From: CAYLPU01 sp964385635
Lineage (GTDB): Bacteria > Chloroflexota > Anaerolineae > B4-G1
Assembly (NCBI GenBank): GCA_964385635.1
Contig: CAYLPU010000025.1
Coordinates: forward strand, 1 to 54,746
Direction: 5' to 3'
DNA: 54,746 nt
This document shows, piece after piece, positions 8,641 to 16,160 of this stretch (position 1 is its first letter; the number at the start of each line of letters is the position of its first letter). Both the position numbers and the translations under genes were made by a program. The notes under the pieces were generated by a model. It was not told the origin of the DNA. It saw only the letters and a program-made list of their open reading frames with translations, and made no database searches.

Positions 8641-9723
8641 CTATCTCGACTTCGGGGAGAACTGAGCCAGCAGATAGTCCCCCGCCCGTCCACCGACGAC
8701 CAGCCGGTGAAAAGCCGGATCAGCCCGGGGAACGACTCGCTCCAGGCTCCCCCGCGCGATGGCCCACTCCCCAGCCCGCGCCTGTTCGCTGAACCGCCCC
8801 CGGAAGGAGACCACCCCCCTCAGGTCGGCCACGGGTGGGCCGTCCAGGAACGTCACGTCCGCAACGGCGTAGTAGCAAGGGGTGAAAATGGCGTCGCGGT
8901 CGTCCGTCACCCTCGCCCGGATTGTGGCCGGTCCCAATGTCTCGAACCTGCGATCTCCATACCGTTCCCCCACCTCCGCGGGCCGCTTCACGAAACGGAT
9001 GAAATATTGCCGGCCTCGAAAACGGCCCTCGTTGACTTTACGGGCCTGGAGGCGGGCGAAATCAGCGCAAGAGAGAGGAGTGTCCGGGCGATGCGTGGCG
9101 TGAAGCGCTGCCAGTTCCTCCTGGTTGGGGCGGCGCACGGGACCCGCTGGGTCGTCCAGCAGGCAGCGAAGCGCCCGATGGATAGCCCGCCCCGTCGCAT
9201 CGCCGTAGGTGATAAGGTCGATATCCGAATCCTCCCTGTGCATCCCGACCAGCACCGATCCAGAGACCCCCAGGTTGTCCCAAGGCACCTCCGCCGACTC
9301 CTGCAGCAGGCCCGCCAGTCCCAGCGCGTGTTCCTCCACCAGGTCAGCAGGGCCTCGTTTGTAGAGTGTCGCCAGGCAGTCACGGGGATCGTAGACGGTG
9401 CGGATGAGCCGCCGGGGCACGCTCTGCAGGCGGATCCCAAAGACCGGGTCGTGTCTCAGATAGTCCGGGTAACGCGCCTGGAGGATTTCCTGCTGCTCCT
9501 CAAACTGGTACACCCGCCGGTAGCGCACGCCGTCCCGCTCCCGATCGCCCTGAGGATCGGGAAGGTACCGTAAGTAGGCGACCACCCGGTCGGGAGGGTG
9601 AACCAATCCCTTAGCGGTAAAAATCAGATTGCCTGCTGTCTGCACGGCAAACCCCTCGAACACTTGGCTGATCGTCATTCTGAGCGTAGCGAAGAATCTC
9701 CCTTCTCCGTCATTTGGCGTCAC
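8641..9723 (-). CDS. Nucleotidyltransferase-fold protein of unknown function
   Basis: An intact 360-residue paralogue of the broken gene at 4700-5766. Past the N-terminal part (HPPDRVVAYLRY..PQGDRERDGVRYRRV) lies a Pol-beta-superfamily motif (GSVLVG..DSDIDLITYG) with the acidic pair expected for metal-dependent nucleotidyl transfer. The C-terminal half is unassigned. The N-terminal domain is reminiscent of predicted archaeal nucleotidyltransferases. The ATG at 9723 overlaps the TGA of the upstream gene (ATGA), which supports this start. However, residues 10-16 (FFATLRM) come from a dispersed repeat at 9676-9702, so a start at 9678, which better matches the paralogue, is possible. The position next to larE suggests a role in nucleotide-cofactor chemistry, but this is inference. 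Confidence 0.8.
   Translation of the reverse strand: MTPNDGEGRFFATLRMTISQVFEGFAVQTAGNLIFTAKGLVHPPDRVVAYLRYLPDPQGDRERDGVRYRRVYQFEEQQEILQARYPDYLRHDPVFGIRLQSVPRRLIRTVYDPRDCLATLYKRGPADLVEEHALGLAGLLQESAEVPWDNLGVSGSVLVGMHREDSDIDLITYGDATGRAIHRALRCLLDDPAGPVRRPNQEELAALHATHRPDTPLSCADFARLQARKVNEGRFRGRQYFIRFVKRPAEVGERYGDRRFETLGPATIRARVTDDRDAIFTPCYYAVADVTFLDGPPVADLRGVVSFRGRFSEQARAGEWAIARGSLERVVPRADPAFHRLVVGGRAGDYLLAQFSPKSR
9676..9702. repeat. Dispersed repeat providing N-terminal codons
   Basis: The stretch CATTCTGAGC..GTAGCGAAG..AATCTC is a short repeat common between genes in many bacterial genomes. On the minus strand it is read as FATLRM in the nucleotidyltransferase and provides an alternative ATG at 9678. 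Confidence 0.5.
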
Positions 9724-10607
9724 CAGCGCGCGAGCAGATCCGGAAAAATCTCCAGCGCTCCACCCTCAGTCAGGAAGACAAAGAGCGTAGCAGCGATCAA
9801 GTCTGCTGTAGAGCCGGGGTTCAGGCGGTGTTTCTCATCCCGGACAGATAGATCGAATCTGCGCAGCGATTCTCGGCCCCACTCGGAAAACATCCCTCCA
9901 GCCTGTAGCACTTGATTGGCCTGACGGGAGATCTCCTCAGCAACAGCCGGTCCCTTCTTGCGGGTGATCAGCGTATCTGGCACCTGGGCAAGGAGGGTGA
10001 GGGTAGTCTGGACAATGGAATCCGGGAATCTATGGCCTTCCTCCCAGAAACGACGCAGGGTGGTGTATCCTAGATTGAAGGTGATCTCGAAATCTGTGAC
10101 GTACTCCCAGGCCACGGTGTCCCGGTCCCGAGCCTCCTCCATGGCTTCTCGTAGTGTCACGTCTACATCTGCCTTGCGCACATCATAGCGGTCCGCATCG
10201 CCCAGACCGCCGGGAGCTGCAAGACGAATGGCCTCAAATGCCATACGGGTGTCATCCACGGTCAATGCCTGCAACACCTCGCTCACGCCTGCCCGCAGTC
10301 CCTGGGGATGCCCTAATCCGGCGGCCTTGGCCAAGGGAGCCAGCAGAAGAATCATGCCTAAGTTGGTATTGGTGCTTACGAGCCGATGGGTGTCACGCAC
10401 TGCCCGTAGAATGGTCTCGCCGATGGAGACATGAGCGGCATCCCGTAAGGCAGGTCCGATAGCGACGGCACTGGCCATAAAGTCTACAAAGCGGGTGTCC
10501 CAAAAGTCCTTGCCCCAGGTCACATTGCCAGGCTTATCGGCGCAGACCTCGAACAAGCAGGCGATATGAGCAGCCCACGCGATTCTGTCTGGTTCCAGAG
10601 GTATCAC
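9720..10607 (-). CDS. Triphosphoribosyl-dephospho-CoA synthase (CitG/MdcB) family protein
   Basis: A 295-residue protein of the CitG family, whose known members join dephospho-CoA to the ribose of ATP. Family motifs are visible: CLFEVCADKPGNVT near the N-terminus, TNTNLGMILLLAP in the middle and LNPGSTADLIAA near the C-terminus. No citrate lyase or malonate decarboxylase genes are nearby. Homologues of this family sit with tetrahydromethanopterin or methanofuran genes in methylotrophs and archaea, so a role in that cofactor pathway is more likely here. The start is a GTG overlapping the stop of the RimK-like gene (GTGA). Its stop overlaps the next gene by four bases. Confidence 0.85.
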   Translation of the reverse strand: MIPLEPDRIAWAAHIACLFEVCADKPGNVTWGKDFWDTRFVDFMASAVAIGPALRDAAHVSIGETILRAVRDTHRLVSTNTNLGMILLLAPLAKAAGLGHPQGLRAGVSEVLQALTVDDTRMAFEAIRLAAPGGLGDADRYDVRKADVDVTLREAMEEARDRDTVAWEYVTDFEITFNLGYTTLRRFWEEGHRFPDSIVQTTLTLLAQVPDTLITRKKGPAVAEEISRQANQVLQAGGMFSEWGRESLRRFDLSVRDEKHRLNPGSTADLIAATLFVFLTEGGALEIFPDLLARW

Positions 10608-11476
10608 GTCACCTCGTTCAGAATATAATCCACCACATGTTCAGCAGCATCTACCCCGGTCGCAGCCTTGAGGCCCCGCCAGCCAGGGATGCCATTGACC
10701 TCTACCACAGTGTAACCCCCGCCCTCAATAGGCAAGATGTCTACTCCTGCGTAGTCGGCTCCCAGCACCTGGGTCGCCCGGAGGGCCATCTCTCGAAGTT
10801 CGTCATCCAGCGCCAGCGGTTTGGCCCTGGCGCCCTGGGCCACGTTTGTCTTCCATGTCTCTCCCCGCCGGCTCATCGCTGCCACTACCTCCCTGCCAAC
10901 CACGAAAACACGGATATCCTCACAGCCGTGGGGCACGAATTCCTGGATGTAGTAGACGTAGCGGCCCAACTCCAGCGCCCGGAAGACCCGGTAGGCGATG
11001 TCCGGGTCCGAGACGCGCACCATGCCCCGTCCCTCGGAGCCGAAGATAGGCTTGACGACGACGTCGCCGCCCAGTTCGTGAAACGCCGCCAGCGCCTCAT
11101 CGAACCGCTCGGTTACAACCGTGCGCGGCGTGGGAAGGCCGGCATCCTCCAGGAGCGCTGAAGTGTAGTATTTGTCCACCGTGCGCTCAATGGCCGTCGG
11201 TGGGTTGACGATGCGGACCCCGGCGTTTTCCAGCCGATGGAGCGCGTCCACGCGGAAGATGACTTGCTCCAACGAGCCCCCTGGAATCGTGCGCACGAAG
11301 AGCACGTCATAAGCCTCCAGTAGCTCGCCAGTGACCGTAAGCCAGGGCCGGGCCGACAGGCGGGCTGTCAGTCGCGTGATAGGGAAAGAGGGGGCGGTGA
11401 TGCCCTGACGGGCCAGTGCTTCCCGCAGGGCTGTCACATGCCAGCCCCCCCGCTGGCCCAGGATGCCGATCTTCAC
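10604..11476 (-). CDS. RimK-family ATP-grasp ligase, likely H4MPT-type glutamate ligase
   Basis: A 290-residue ATP-grasp enzyme of the RimK/MptN group, which adds glutamate to an acceptor such as a protein, coenzyme F420 or tetrahydromethanopterin. Visible motifs are the N-terminal RimK-like region (LFVRTIPGGSLEQVIFRVDALHRLE kept in one block), the ATP-binding lysine in VVVKPIFGSEGRGM, and the metal-binding end YTVVEVNGIPGW. Methylotrophs carry a RimK-like gene in their H4MPT cluster, and here it lies directly after mch, so MptN-like activity is the best guess. The start is GTG, seven bases beyond the mch stop. The exact substrate is not determined by sequence. Confidence 0.85.
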   Translation of the reverse strand: MKIGILGQRGGWHVTALREALARQGITAPSFPITRLTARLSARPWLTVTGELLEAYDVLFVRTIPGGSLEQVIFRVDALHRLENAGVRIVNPPTAIERTVDKYYTSALLEDAGLPTPRTVVTERFDEALAAFHELGGDVVVKPIFGSEGRGMVRVSDPDIAYRVFRALELGRYVYYIQEFVPHGCEDIRVFVVGREVVAAMSRRGETWKTNVAQGARAKPLALDDELREMALRATQVLGADYAGVDILPIEGGGYTVVEVNGIPGWRGLKAATGVDAAEHVVDYILNEVT

Positions 11477-11483
11477 CTCAGCA

Positions 11484-12476
11484 TTACTCCAGCAAAGCCT
11501 TCCGTATCATCTCTGCGTTGACTCCGCCAGCGTGGAAGGTGCGACCGCTGGCTACGTTGTTCACAGAGACCTCGGCCGGGCTGAAGAGTAGCGGATCAAT
11601 TTTGTAGAAATCGCCATCGTAGCGACGGAATAGGTCATAGAAGGGCGTTCCGTAGTCCCGTGAGGCTGAGGAGGGAAGACGCTCAATGATTTCCTCAATC
11701 TGCGCATCGTCCGCCCGCGCCGTGTACCAGGCTCGACCACCGTAGAGGACACCGTCATTGGTGCGCCCGATGGCCCGCAGGTCGTCCTTTGCAATGGGAG
11801 CCAGGGGGCAGGTACCGAAACCGGAGATCAGCGAGCCGATGTCGAAACCCACCTCCAACATCTTGTGCAGCCCGGTCTCCACCACCCGCGCCGCCACCTG
11901 CACCGAGCCGACCAGGCTGGCGGTGGGGGCGACCAAGAGGTAGAGACAGTCCGGGGAGACACCGCACTTCCCGGCCACCTTCTCGGCCGCCTCCTCCGGG
12001 GGCAGTTTGCGTCCCTCTAGCGCCAGGACCGCCACGTCCGCCTGGTCCCGATACTCCAGCCGCTCAAAGAGCGGCTCGCCAGCGTAGAGGGCCCTCGCTG
12101 GGCCAGAGCCCATGGCGAAGAAGTTGCCCTTCTCTGTCTTGACTTTGGGCTTGACCTTGAGGGCCCAGCCCGCGTACTGCGCGGCCATGCAGGCCACCGC
12201 TGGATGGCTCACCGACACAGTCACGCCAGGCAGCCGCAGGCCGTCGAAGTCAAGTTCGGAAAAACGGACCTCACCCAGTCCGCCCAGGCATGCTTCGGCG
12301 AAGAGCCGACCGGCTTCCATAGAGCCGGGCACGTTCACCCCGCTGTCTACGACCGTGGTACCGTTGGGGAACCGCGTCACTGCCAGTCCCAGCGACTCGG
12401 CATCGGCGATCATCCGCCGCACAATTTCCGCTGCTCGCTCATTAATGGAAACGTCAATGGAAACGTCACTGATCAT
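11484..12476 (-). CDS. mch: Methenyltetrahydromethanopterin cyclohydrolase
   Basis: Resembles Mch, which interconverts N5-formyl- and N5,N10-methenyl-tetrahydromethanopterin. The 330-residue length fits the family. Recognisable stretches are GLGEVRFSELDFDGLRLPGV, TEKGNFFAMGSGPARAL, SGFGTCPLAPIAKDD and GRTNDGVLYGGRAWY. An open frame extends upstream to 12626, but I choose the ATG at 12476 (MISDVSIDVS), which overlaps the end of fwdC by 11 bases and matches family length. It works after Ftr in the direction of formyl-group reduction, or before it in oxidation. Confidence 0.94.
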   Translation of the reverse strand: MISDVSIDVSINERAAEIVRRMIADAESLGLAVTRFPNGTTVVDSGVNVPGSMEAGRLFAEACLGGLGEVRFSELDFDGLRLPGVTVSVSHPAVACMAAQYAGWALKVKPKVKTEKGNFFAMGSGPARALYAGEPLFERLEYRDQADVAVLALEGRKLPPEEAAEKVAGKCGVSPDCLYLLVAPTASLVGSVQVAARVVETGLHKMLEVGFDIGSLISGFGTCPLAPIAKDDLRAIGRTNDGVLYGGRAWYTARADDAQIEEIIERLPSSASRDYGTPFYDLFRRYDGDFYKIDPLLFSPAEVSVNNVASGRTFHAGGVNAEMIRKALLE

Positions 12477-13284
12477 AGACCAGAATCTCTCCTTTCCCCA
12501 GGGTTGTGACGTCACCGGTGTGGCGACGGAAAAGACCCGCGACCTGCTCCGGCGTGACCGGGAGCCCCCACTCGCGCAATCGATGCAGGTAGTAGCGCAG
12601 GAAGGCCGGGCGGTAGGAACAGGCATAACGGAACACGGGCAAGAGGCTGTCGGCTATTTCTCCCAGGGCGACGATGGTGCCACGCTTCATGCCCGCCCCG
12701 GCCCGCGCTCCCAGCGTGCCGAAGACGAAGAGGGAGCCGGCGATCATCCGCGCCCCGGCGAACTCTCCCAGGTTGCCCTGGACAGCGATGAGCCCGCGGC
12801 GCATGCGCTCCCCGGCCCGGGGCCCGGCGTCTCCATCAATGAGGATGACCCCGCCACACATACCACGCTTTTCTCCGGGGTAGGCTGCGCCGAGCATCGG
12901 GCCAGCGTTGCCGTGCACCCGGATGAGACCACCGGACATGTGCGCACCAGCCCAGGCATCCACGTTTCCATGGACGACGATCTCTCCACCGCACATCTTC
13001 GCCCCCAGGTGCATGCCTACATTGCCGTGGATGGTGATCCGCCCCTGGCTCATTCCCTGGCCGATGCGCTTGATGTGGCTCAGGTCGCCTTCGATGACGG
13101 TTTTTTCTGTCCCGTCCCCTTCCACTGCGAAGAGGTCGCCGAGGGTCAACTGCCGCCGGCCGAAGAGGACGGGGAGTGCGGCCACTTCTTCCTGGCGAAG
13201 TCCAACGAATCGATCTGGGGAGACACTCTTCGCTTCGACAGGTAGAGTGATAGGTTCTTTCAAGCGCAGTATGGTAGTAGTCAC
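12466..13284 (-). CDS. fwdC: Formylmethanofuran dehydrogenase subunit C
   Basis: A 272-residue protein consisting mainly of glycine-rich beta-helix repeats of the type (G)x(I/V)x(V/I)xGNxGxxxGxxMxGG, as in FwdC/FhcC and the C-terminal domain of glutamate synthase. At least six repeats run from about residue 65 to 200. It is a structural subunit of the formylmethanofuran dehydrogenase or hydrolase complex. The start is a GTG at 13284 overlapping the ftr stop (GTGA). The longer frame to 13371 would overlap ftr by about 90 bases and begins with residues unlike the family. Confidence 0.9.
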   Translation of the reverse strand: MTTTILRLKEPITLPVEAKSVSPDRFVGLRQEEVAALPVLFGRRQLTLGDLFAVEGDGTEKTVIEGDLSHIKRIGQGMSQGRITIHGNVGMHLGAKMCGGEIVVHGNVDAWAGAHMSGGLIRVHGNAGPMLGAAYPGEKRGMCGGVILIDGDAGPRAGERMRRGLIAVQGNLGEFAGARMIAGSLFVFGTLGARAGAGMKRGTIVALGEIADSLLPVFRYACSYRPAFLRYYLHRLREWGLPVTPEQVAGLFRRHTGDVTTLGKGEILVYDQ

Positions 13285-14165
13285 TTCCACAACTCCCGCA
13301 AGTGTATGTGGTATTGCCCCAGGTTGCCGCCGTAGTTGCCGGCCGAAATGCGCACAATGCCGGGCCGGCATGCGGCTTCTATGCCTACGCGCGTCGCTTC
13401 TCGCACTGCTTCCTCATCCAGGCCATCAATCACGATCTCCAACACGGAGTTAACGCCTTCCGGCAGTGCGGACTCGGTCTGGCGCCGTATGGTGGGGCAG
13501 TAGGCAGTGTTGGTCGAGGCATGTAGGAATTTGTACTTCGATGTTGTCTTACTCCCGCTGCGCACGATACCGCCGGGGAAGGGCAGCACCACTTCTCTCA
13601 CCTTCTCCATCGCCTCCACCGCCCTCTCTGCCGCCTCAAGCGTGGCCTCAGGACTTTCACCCAGGATGAGGAAGTTCCCGCCGCCGATGGCTTTTTTGAT
13701 GCCGAAACTCTCCTCGACCAGGAATTCCCCCTCCATCACCGGTATCCGCCAGAGCCTCCTTCCCTCAAGCCGCTTGCTGCTCTGGAAACCGTCGCCGAAG
13801 TAGCGCAGCGTCCCGCCGATCTTGAGCATCTCATCGCTCTCCAGGCCGTTGAAGCAGGCGGTGGTGGGACAGGTCATGATGCACTGGCCCACCCGGCGCA
13901 TCAGTTGATTTTCCATCCCCTTGGAACCCATTGTGAAGATGAGGACGCTGACGCCCGGGCGGCCGTCGGGAGTCTCATCCGCCGGGATCACCGCTTCGAT
14001 GCCTGCCTCACAGCCGCAGGCGATGACGGATGTGCCAAAACCGGTGGTCACCTGCGCCGCCGTCAGTGCCCAACGCGGGTTGACGGCGGTGATGATCAGC
14101 CGCGCGCCTCGCATTTTGAATGCCTCGGCGAAGGTGTCCTCGATTTCCACGCCGTTGATATGCAT
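13281..14165 (-). CDS. ftr: Formylmethanofuran:tetrahydromethanopterin formyltransferase
   Basis: A 294-residue protein resembling Ftr (FhcD in methylotrophs), which passes the formyl group between methanofuran and tetrahydromethanopterin. Family stretches are MHINGVEIEDTFAEAFKM at the N-terminus, GFGTSVIACGCEAGIE, GQCIMTCPTTACFNGL, and the C-terminal ISAGNYGGNLGQYHI. It lies between fwdA and fwdC, with a stop-start overlap into fwdC. Together with FwdA, FwdB and FwdC it forms the set known from the methylotroph Fhc complex. Confidence 0.95.
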   Translation of the reverse strand: MHINGVEIEDTFAEAFKMRGARLIITAVNPRWALTAAQVTTGFGTSVIACGCEAGIEAVIPADETPDGRPGVSVLIFTMGSKGMENQLMRRVGQCIMTCPTTACFNGLESDEMLKIGGTLRYFGDGFQSSKRLEGRRLWRIPVMEGEFLVEESFGIKKAIGGGNFLILGESPEATLEAAERAVEAMEKVREVVLPFPGGIVRSGSKTTSKYKFLHASTNTAYCPTIRRQTESALPEGVNSVLEIVIDGLDEEAVREATRVGIEAACRPGIVRISAGNYGGNLGQYHIHLRELWK

Positions 14166-14236
14166 CCTCTATTACCTCCATACCATCAAATGGCCTACTA
14201 CCCATCAAAGGGCTTCTGTTGTGACATACCGACTCC

Positions 14237-15901
14237 TCACGAGCAGGGGATCACCTCACTGTGGGGCAGGTATTCCGGCGCAACTGGATAGTTGTCGAAA
14301 GAAATGGTATAGCATGCTTCGAAATGAGCACGCAGGTCCGCCTCAATCCCCGGATCGTAGGGTGGAGTGATGTAAAGCGTGCGTCCCGGACGCTCGCGCA
14401 CGAGCCGGCCATCACGGACGACAACCTCGCCATCCTTGAGGACGTAACAGGGACGAGCAAACATCTCCTCTTTGTCGTCCAGGGGGGCATAGATGGTCAC
14501 ATCGGCATCGGCCCCTGCGCCCAGGTGCCCCTTGTTCTTGAGACCCAGCGCACGGGCCGTTCCCGCGCGGGTGATGATGGCGATCTCGTACAGCGAGTAC
14601 TCGCGATCCAGTTCAGAGAGCAGCGCACTCTTCCGTGCCCGAGGGGGAAGTCTCTCCAGCATCTCGGCGCGGTAGTCACGGTCCATCAGCAGCCTGATCA
14701 CGTGCGGGTAGTAGAAGAAAGGCCCGGCGTTGGGGTGATCGGTGGTCAGGAATACCCGCCAGGGGTCATCAATCAGCAGGAACAGTTCCATGCCGGTGAG
14801 CCATTGCACGGCGTTGAACAGGTTCTTGCGCTTGTAGAGTATGGGCACTACCCCACCGCCCGTCTCCCCCTCCACGTCATCGTTCAGCCACTTGTTGCCG
14901 GTCAACTGGTGCAGGTGGTGTTGCAAGGGACCATCGGAAGTCATGGTGGTCGCCTCCCCGAAGATCACCTGTCCCACGTCTACCGTGAAGTTAGGGTGCT
15001 CGTTGACCGCGCGGGCGACTTCGGCAGCGCCGGAGCAGGGCAGTCTCCCCGGCTCACCGCCATAACTGAAAAACTGGAGGTGACAGATGTGGGCACGCCG
15101 CCCTTCGAGCGCCTCGATGGTCTCCACCGTCGTGCGAGCGTTTCCCGACTGTCCCAGGTTAATGCTGTGGATGTGAGGAACATGGGGCAACCCCAATTCG
15201 TCGTTGATCCAGGCTAGCGTGGTGAGAATCTGGCGCGGGGTGACGCCGAAACCGATGACCTTATCGTCCAGCCTGGCCACGTTCTGGCCCCACTTCCAGT
15301 TTTCCACACCGCCGGGATTGACAACCTTAATGGCGTACCCTTTGGTCGCCCCCAGCAGCCAGGCCACGTAATCGCGGGCTTTTTCCCGTTCCCCGTCGCG
15401 GATGCAGGCCATAATGAAGTGGTTATTGCCCATCGTGATAAACGCGCCCTTGTCGAGGATGGGGACGTCTTCAAACTCCTCGTGGGTATGGCGCGCCACC
15501 AGGGGAGCAGAGGCGGCTTCCATCACCGTGGTATAGCCCATCTCGGCGTAGAGGTAGCCGGTAAGGTGAGTGGTAGGAGTGGTGTAGCCTACCCCTGAGC
15601 GGGTGACCCCCCTCAATCCCCCCTCCAGGGGGGAGGTGAGCGTCCCCCGCGCACGCACGTGGTCGCGGTGATCCTCCGGGCGGAACTTGCGCCCCGAGTT
15701 GACCTTCGCCCCGGCGAAATGGCTGTGGATGTCCACCCCGCCGGGCATGACCACCAGCCCCGTAGCGTCTATGGTCTCCGCTCGCTCGCGGTCAATCTCC
15801 TCTGGCGGGACGATCTGCCCATCCTTCACCCATACGTCTCGTATCTCACCGTTCACCCCGTTCAGAGGGTCGTAGACCTCACCATTCAGGATCCCTAACA
15901 T
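14237..15901 (-). CDS. fwdA: Formylmethanofuran dehydrogenase subunit A (amidohydrolase)
   Basis: Resembles FwdA/FhcA, the zinc-dependent amidohydrolase subunit that interconverts formate plus methanofuran and formylmethanofuran. The HxH metal site is in PGGVDIHSHFAG, an Asn-His pair in MGNNHFI, and a later Asp-His in FLTTDHPN. The length of 554 residues is normal for the family. Between HVRARG and VGYTTPTTHL there is an extra stretch (TSPLEGGLRGVTR) encoded by a palindromic C6/G6 repeat at 15603-15640, an in-frame insertion near the N-terminal metal site. The ATG has only a weak ribosome-binding site (GAGGCGG). The gene is separated from fwdB by a 259-base hairpin-rich gap. Confidence 0.93.
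   Translation of the reverse strand: MLGILNGEVYDPLNGVNGEIRDVWVKDGQIVPPEEIDRERAETIDATGLVVMPGGVDIHSHFAGAKVNSGRKFRPEDHRDHVRARGTLTSPLEGGLRGVTRSGVGYTTPTTHLTGYLYAEMGYTTVMEAASAPLVARHTHEEFEDVPILDKGAFITMGNNHFIMACIRDGEREKARDYVAWLLGATKGYAIKVVNPGGVENWKWGQNVARLDDKVIGFGVTPRQILTTLAWINDELGLPHVPHIHSINLGQSGNARTTVETIEALEGRRAHICHLQFFSYGGEPGRLPCSGAAEVARAVNEHPNFTVDVGQVIFGEATTMTSDGPLQHHLHQLTGNKWLNDDVEGETGGGVVPILYKRKNLFNAVQWLTGMELFLLIDDPWRVFLTTDHPNAGPFFYYPHVIRLLMDRDYRAEMLERLPPRARKSALLSELDREYSLYEIAIITRAGTARALGLKNKGHLGAGADADVTIYAPLDDKEEMFARPCYVLKDGEVVVRDGRLVRERPGRTLYITPPYDPGIEADLRAHFEACYTISFDNYPVAPEYLPHSEVIPCS
15603..15640. repeat. Palindromic repeat inserted in frame in fwdA
   Basis: The sequence has arms CCCCCC and GGGGGG around TCCA, with a third C-run before it. 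It encodes the TSPLEGGLRG segment of FwdA and looks like an inserted short palindromic element, because translations of this type recur at unrelated places in bacterial genomes. Confidence 0.55.
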
Positions 15902-16160
15902 TGCTGCACCGCCTCGTCCATCTCATCGACTTTTCCCATTCACGGTCTACAAACTTCACGCTTTGTCCGCCTGATAAGTTACTATACTAACCGCACGCTG
16001 AATCTTCCATTTCGCTCCAGCCGGATTGCCAAATCCGGCGGCTTTACGCCTGAAATTGACACTAAATTGCCGCCAATGGCCTGGATTTGACAATCCAGGC
16101 CGAGCAATGGTGGAAATTTTGGCGTGCGTTTGATATATCTCAGAGTGAACGCTTTGCCAA
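15902..16160. repeat. Hairpin-rich insertion between fwdB and fwdA
   Basis: No gene is supported in these 259 bases, although a 64-codon frame exists on the minus strand. Two strong hairpins are present: CCGGATT/AATCCGG with loop GCCA, and GGCCTGGATT/AATCCAGGCC with loop TGAC. Neighbouring genes in the block overlap or nearly touch, so this gap looks like an inserted dispersed element. It may also alter the FwdB:FwdA expression ratio. Confidence 0.6.

Noticed and set aside
12477..12626. 50-residue N-terminal extension of mch
   Set aside because: It overlaps fwdC, is rich in Arg/Ser as out-of-frame G+C-rich DNA is, and exceeds the family length.
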